Source: Ensifer adhaerens (GTDB taxonomy: Bacteria; Pseudomonadota; Alphaproteobacteria; Rhizobiales; Rhizobiaceae). From it: DNA of 64,000 nucleotides. The notes under the pieces are model-generated. The model saw only the letters and a program-made list of their open reading frames with translations. It did no database searches and was not told the DNA's origin. Positions 61,139 through 64,000 of the stretch are shown one piece after another (positions within the stretch are counted from its first letter, which is position 1; the number at the start of each line of letters is the position of its first letter). Made by a program: the position numbers and the translations under genes. The DNA lies in assembly GCA_900215285.1 (NCBI GenBank), contig OCMG01000003.1, forward strand, positions 310,001-374,000, read 5' to 3'.

Positions 61139-62221
61139 ATGACAGCCGCAAACCATAATCACTACATCCTTGCCTTCGATCAGGCTTGCGAAACCGATTT
61201 CCCGAAGATGGGCGGTAAATGCGCCAGCCTCGCCCGCATGATCGCGGCCGGCGTCGCGGTGCCGGCCGGCTTTGCGGTGCTGACGGACGCCTATGCGGAA
61301 TTCCTCGACATTTCGGGTTTGAAGCCCGTGCTTCAAGGCATCATCGACAGTATCGAGATCGGCAATGTCGCCGACGAGGCGATGAAGGCGGCTGCGATCC
61401 GCGAGAAGATCTGCTCGACCGCTCTGCCCTCGCATATCGAGGCTGCGATCCGCAGCGCCTATGTCGACATGTCACCCTCGGACGACCTGCCGGTGGCCGT
61501 GCGCTCCTCTGCGACCGCCGAAGACCTGCCGGATGCCAGCTTTGCCGGTCAGCAGGACACCTATCTCTGGGTGACAAGCGCTGACGATGTCGTCAAACAG
61601 GTCCGCGCCTGCTGGGCAAGCCTCTTCAATGCGCGCGCCATTTCCTATCGCGCCAAGAACAATCTAGGCCAGCTCGAAGTGCTGATGAGCGTGGCAGTCC
61701 AGAAGATGGTCAATGCCAAGGCCGCCGGCGTTGCCATGACGCTCGACCCGATCAATGGCGACCGCACCAAGATCGTCATCGACTCCGCATTCGGTCTCGG
61801 CGAGCCGGTCGTGTCCGGCGAGATCACCCCCGACAATTTCGTGGTCGAAAAGGTGATGATGCAGGTGACCAAGCGACGCATCGCCGAGAAGGACCATGAA
61901 CTCGTCGCCGACCGCGCGCTTCGCCGCACTGTGGATCGCGTCATCGAGCCGGAACGCCGGACGCTGCCGTCGCTCAGCGATGGCGAGGTCATCGCGGTTG
62001 CCGGGCTTGCCAAGTCGCTGGAGCGCAAGATGGGCTGCCCACAGGACGTGGAATGGGCGATCGACGCCGATCTTCCGGACGGCGCGAACCTCGTGGCGCT
62101 GCAAAGCCGCCCGGAAACCGTCTGGAGCCAGAAGAAGGCGCAAGCGCCGGCCAAGACCTACGCGATGGGGATCGAGGGCGTTCTCGGAACGCTGATGTCG
62201 CCCCTTTCGGCCAAGAGCTAA
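61139..62221 (+). CDS. ATP-binding subunit of a PEP-synthase-like phosphotransferase (PpsB/PPDK_N-like)
   Basis: 360 residues, only the N-terminal ATP-grasp part of PEP synthase. Motifs: KMGGKCASLARM, AVRSSATAEDLPDASFAGQQDT (nucleotide-binding signature), AGVAMTLDP, GLGEPVVSGEITPD and the closing PQDVEWAID...LQSRPETVWS. The mobile His domain is missing and is supplied by the next gene. Length fits the 40-kDa subunit of phenylphosphate synthase (Thauera PpsB). It would transfer the ATP beta-phosphate to the catalytic His of its partner. Confidence 0.88.
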   Translation: MTAANHNHYILAFDQACETDFPKMGGKCASLARMIAAGVAVPAGFAVLTDAYAEFLDISGLKPVLQGIIDSIEIGNVADEAMKAAAIREKICSTALPSHIEAAIRSAYVDMSPSDDLPVAVRSSATAEDLPDASFAGQQDTYLWVTSADDVVKQVRACWASLFNARAISYRAKNNLGQLEVLMSVAVQKMVNAKAAGVAMTLDPINGDRTKIVIDSAFGLGEPVVSGEITPDNFVVEKVMMQVTKRRIAEKDHELVADRALRRTVDRVIEPERRTLPSLSDGEVIAVAGLAKSLERKMGCPQDVEWAIDADLPDGANLVALQSRPETVWSQKKAQAPAKTYAMGIEGVLGTLMSPLSAKS

Positions 62222-62258
62222 TCAAAGAGATTGAACGCGGATCAAGGAGGAGAGACCC

Positions 62259-64000
62259 GTGACAAGCCATATGAAATTCCCGAGCCCGTATGATCTGAAA
62301 GCCCCGAAGGGCGCCGAGGGCTGGGAGGAACTTTATCCCTATTACCTTCTGTTCAATGACAAGATCCGCGCCAAGGAGGAAGGCAAGTTCTGGTTCTGCG
62401 ACAGCCAGCATTGGCCGAGCCCGTTCAAGCCCTTCGACACGATCACGGTGGAATTCGCCGTCAAGTGCCTCGGCCAGTACAACACGCGCCACTATCTCAT
62501 CCCGCCGGCCAATGGCGTCGATTATCGCATCCATAACGGCTATTGCTACATGTCGCCGCTGGCCGTCGCGCCGGAAAACATCGCAGCCCGCGTGCCGCAA
62601 TTCATGGACCGCGCTGGCCACTATTTCCAGAACTGGGCCTCGCTGCTCGACAACTGGATGGTCAAGGTCAAGGCGAACATTGCCGACATGGAAGCCATCC
62701 ATTTCGAGCCGCTTCCGGAGGTGGTTCCGGTCGAATGGGTGAAGGACGGCGTCGGCCTCGACAACACCTATTTCATGATGGAGAGCTACGATCGTGCGAT
62801 CCAGCTTCTCTACAAGACATGGCAATATCACTTCGAGTTCCTCAACCTCGGCTATGCGGCCTATCTCGACTTCTTCGGCTTCCTGAAGGAGCAGTTCCCG
62901 ACGATCCCCGATCAGGCGATTGCCAAGATGGTGCAGGGCGTGGATGTTGATCTCTTCCGCCCGGATGACGAGCTGAAGAAGCTCTCCAAGCTTGCCCTCA
63001 AGCTCGGTGTCGCCGATGCGCTGAAGACCGGTTCGGCCGACGAGGCACTGGCCCGCGTTGCCACGGTTTCGGGCGGGAAGGAATGGCTGGACGCGTGGAA
63101 GGCCGCGCAGGACCCGTGGTTCAACTTCACCTCGGGCAATGGTTTCTACTCGACCGACAAATACTGGATCGAGCATCTCGACATCCCGCTCGGCTATATC
63201 CGCGACTACATCGCCAAGCTCGAAAAGGGCGAGACGATCGACCGTCCGACGGAGAAGATCGCCGCCGAACGCGACCGGATCACGGCCGAATATGCCGAAC
63301 TTCTGTCGGACGAGCTGCGCCCGGTCTTCGAAGGCAAGCTTGGTCTCGCCCGCGCCGTTTTCCCTTACGTCGAGAACCACAATTTCTACATCGAACATTG
63401 GTCGATGAGCGTGTTCTGGCGCAAGATGCGCGAGCTCAGCGCCATTCTACATGGCGAGGGCTTCTTCGAGAATGCCGATGACATGTTCTTCCTGAACCGT
63501 CAGGAAGTGCGCGATGCGCTCTTCGACTACGGCAATGCGTGGGCTGTCGGCGGCGAGCCGATCGGGCCGGTCTACTGGCCGGAAGTGATTGCCAGGCGCA
63601 AGGCGATCCTTGCCACGCTCGCGACGCAACCGCCGCAGCCGGCGCTGAACAATCCGCCAGAGGTCATCACCGAGCCCTTCACCATCATGCTCTGGGGCAT
63701 CACATCGGAATCGATTGCCCGCTGGCTCGATGGCGGCAGCGACAAGTCGAAGCTCACCGGCATGGCCGCCTCGCCGGGCATTGCGGAAGGGCGCGCCCGC
63801 GTCATCCGCTCGGCCGACGAGCTTGACCTGATCCAGGACGGCGAAATTCTCGTCGCGCCGGTCACGGCACCCTCCTGGGCGCCCGTCTTCGGCAAGATCA
63901 AGGCGACCGTCACCGATATCGGCGGCATGATGAGCCACGCCGCGATCGTCTGCCGCGAATACGGCCTGCCGGCCGTCACCGGCACGGGCAACGCCTCCTC
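62259..64000 (+). CDS. catalytic-His subunit of a PEP-synthase-like phosphotransferase (PpsA-like), 3' end cut off
   Basis: 580 residues in the window, open at the right edge. GTG start with AAGGAGG 8 nt upstream; ATG 62271 is the alternative. The first ~480 residues (ELYPYYLLFNDKIR, GQYNTRHYLIPPANG, NFYIEHWSMSVFWRKMRELS) are specific to PpsA/CreH-type proteins. The swivelling phosphohistidine domain follows: GMAASPGIAEGRARV, VAPVTAPSWAPVF and GGMMSHAAIVCREYGLPAV with His560, close to the reported His569 of Thauera PpsA. With the gene upstream it should phosphorylate a phenol or alcohol using ATP. Confidence 0.87.
   Translation, partial: MTSHMKFPSPYDLKAPKGAEGWEELYPYYLLFNDKIRAKEEGKFWFCDSQHWPSPFKPFDTITVEFAVKCLGQYNTRHYLIPPANGVDYRIHNGYCYMSPLAVAPENIAARVPQFMDRAGHYFQNWASLLDNWMVKVKANIADMEAIHFEPLPEVVPVEWVKDGVGLDNTYFMMESYDRAIQLLYKTWQYHFEFLNLGYAAYLDFFGFLKEQFPTIPDQAIAKMVQGVDVDLFRPDDELKKLSKLALKLGVADALKTGSADEALARVATVSGGKEWLDAWKAAQDPWFNFTSGNGFYSTDKYWIEHLDIPLGYIRDYIAKLEKGETIDRPTEKIAAERDRITAEYAELLSDELRPVFEGKLGLARAVFPYVENHNFYIEHWSMSVFWRKMRELSAILHGEGFFENADDMFFLNRQEVRDALFDYGNAWAVGGEPIGPVYWPEVIARRKAILATLATQPPQPALNNPPEVITEPFTIMLWGITSESIARWLDGGSDKSKLTGMAASPGIAEGRARVIRSADELDLIQDGEILVAPVTAPSWAPVFGKIKATVTDIGGMMSHAAIVCREYGLPAVTGTGNAS

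Noticed and set aside
1..64000. tRNA, rRNA, CRISPR arrays, insertion sequences, replication origin
   Set aside because: None seen: no repeat-spacer pattern, no transposase frame and no cloverleaf or rRNA-like stretch was noticed on reading both strands.

Overview
The window is about 62% GC by eye. It is packed with ABC importers, LysR, GntR and Lrp regulators and catabolic operons, and shows no rRNA, tRNA, CRISPR or insertion sequence. Gene content (NodD-like LysR, rhizobial-style importers, a uronate locus with GH88 and KduI, AcoR-type sigma54 regulator, hybrid kinase with HPt) points to a Hyphomicrobiales bacterium, most likely Rhizobiaceae, and perhaps a chromid or megaplasmid. The taxon is an inference from gene style; no marker gene is present.

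Layout. 1-1829: partial alpha/beta hydrolase diverging from a NodD-like LysR gene. 1842-8281: seven-gene minus-strand operon reading importer (periplasmic protein, ATPase, permease), cytosine-deaminase-like amidohydrolase, FAD oxidoreductase, flavodoxin-fold reductase and RidA. A LysR gene (8440-9399) diverges from it, and a creatininase (9406-10209) follows. The same palindrome sits upstream of both the operon and the creatininase, so this looks like one N-heterocycle regulon. 10508-15570: AcoR-like sigma54 activator, a near-perfect -24/-12 promoter, a butanediol-dehydrogenase-like enzyme and an NTF2-flavin monooxygenase fusion. 15760-18324: lone tyrosine recombinase, an ArgE-like gene with altered metal ligands, and the remnant of a cupin gene. 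The last two are a decayed copy of the intact pair at 41542-43095. 18513-24339: M23 peptidase homologue, EAL phosphodiesterase, receiver protein and hybrid histidine kinase.

24508-37099 is a uronate-polysaccharide locus: GntR regulator, discoidin-like protein, heparinase II/III-type lyase, a sugar importer split around a GH88 hydrolase, YesL, a DUF2264 protein and KduI. 37244-56363 is a large amine/amino-acid region. A minus-strand operon (GNAT, aldehyde dehydrogenase, DSD1-type PLP enzyme, RidA) diverges from a plus-strand operon (ArgE-like, cupin, tartrate-dehydrogenase-like, SSADH). Next come an amine-oxidase-like flavoprotein and a HAD protein, then GNAT, class III aminotransferase, a peptide-type importer and an Lrp gene. 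A second amine-oxidase-like flavoprotein (56590-57912) diverges from lrp across a good Lrp box.

58191 to the right edge is the most interesting part: a regulator joining a MEDS-type sensory domain to a BTAD domain, a cytochrome P450, and two genes that together make a split PEP-synthase-like phosphotransferase resembling phenylphosphate synthase (PpsB/PpsA) or CreH/CreI. This suggests a phosphorylate-then-hydroxylate route for a phenolic or similar substrate; the module runs off the right edge.
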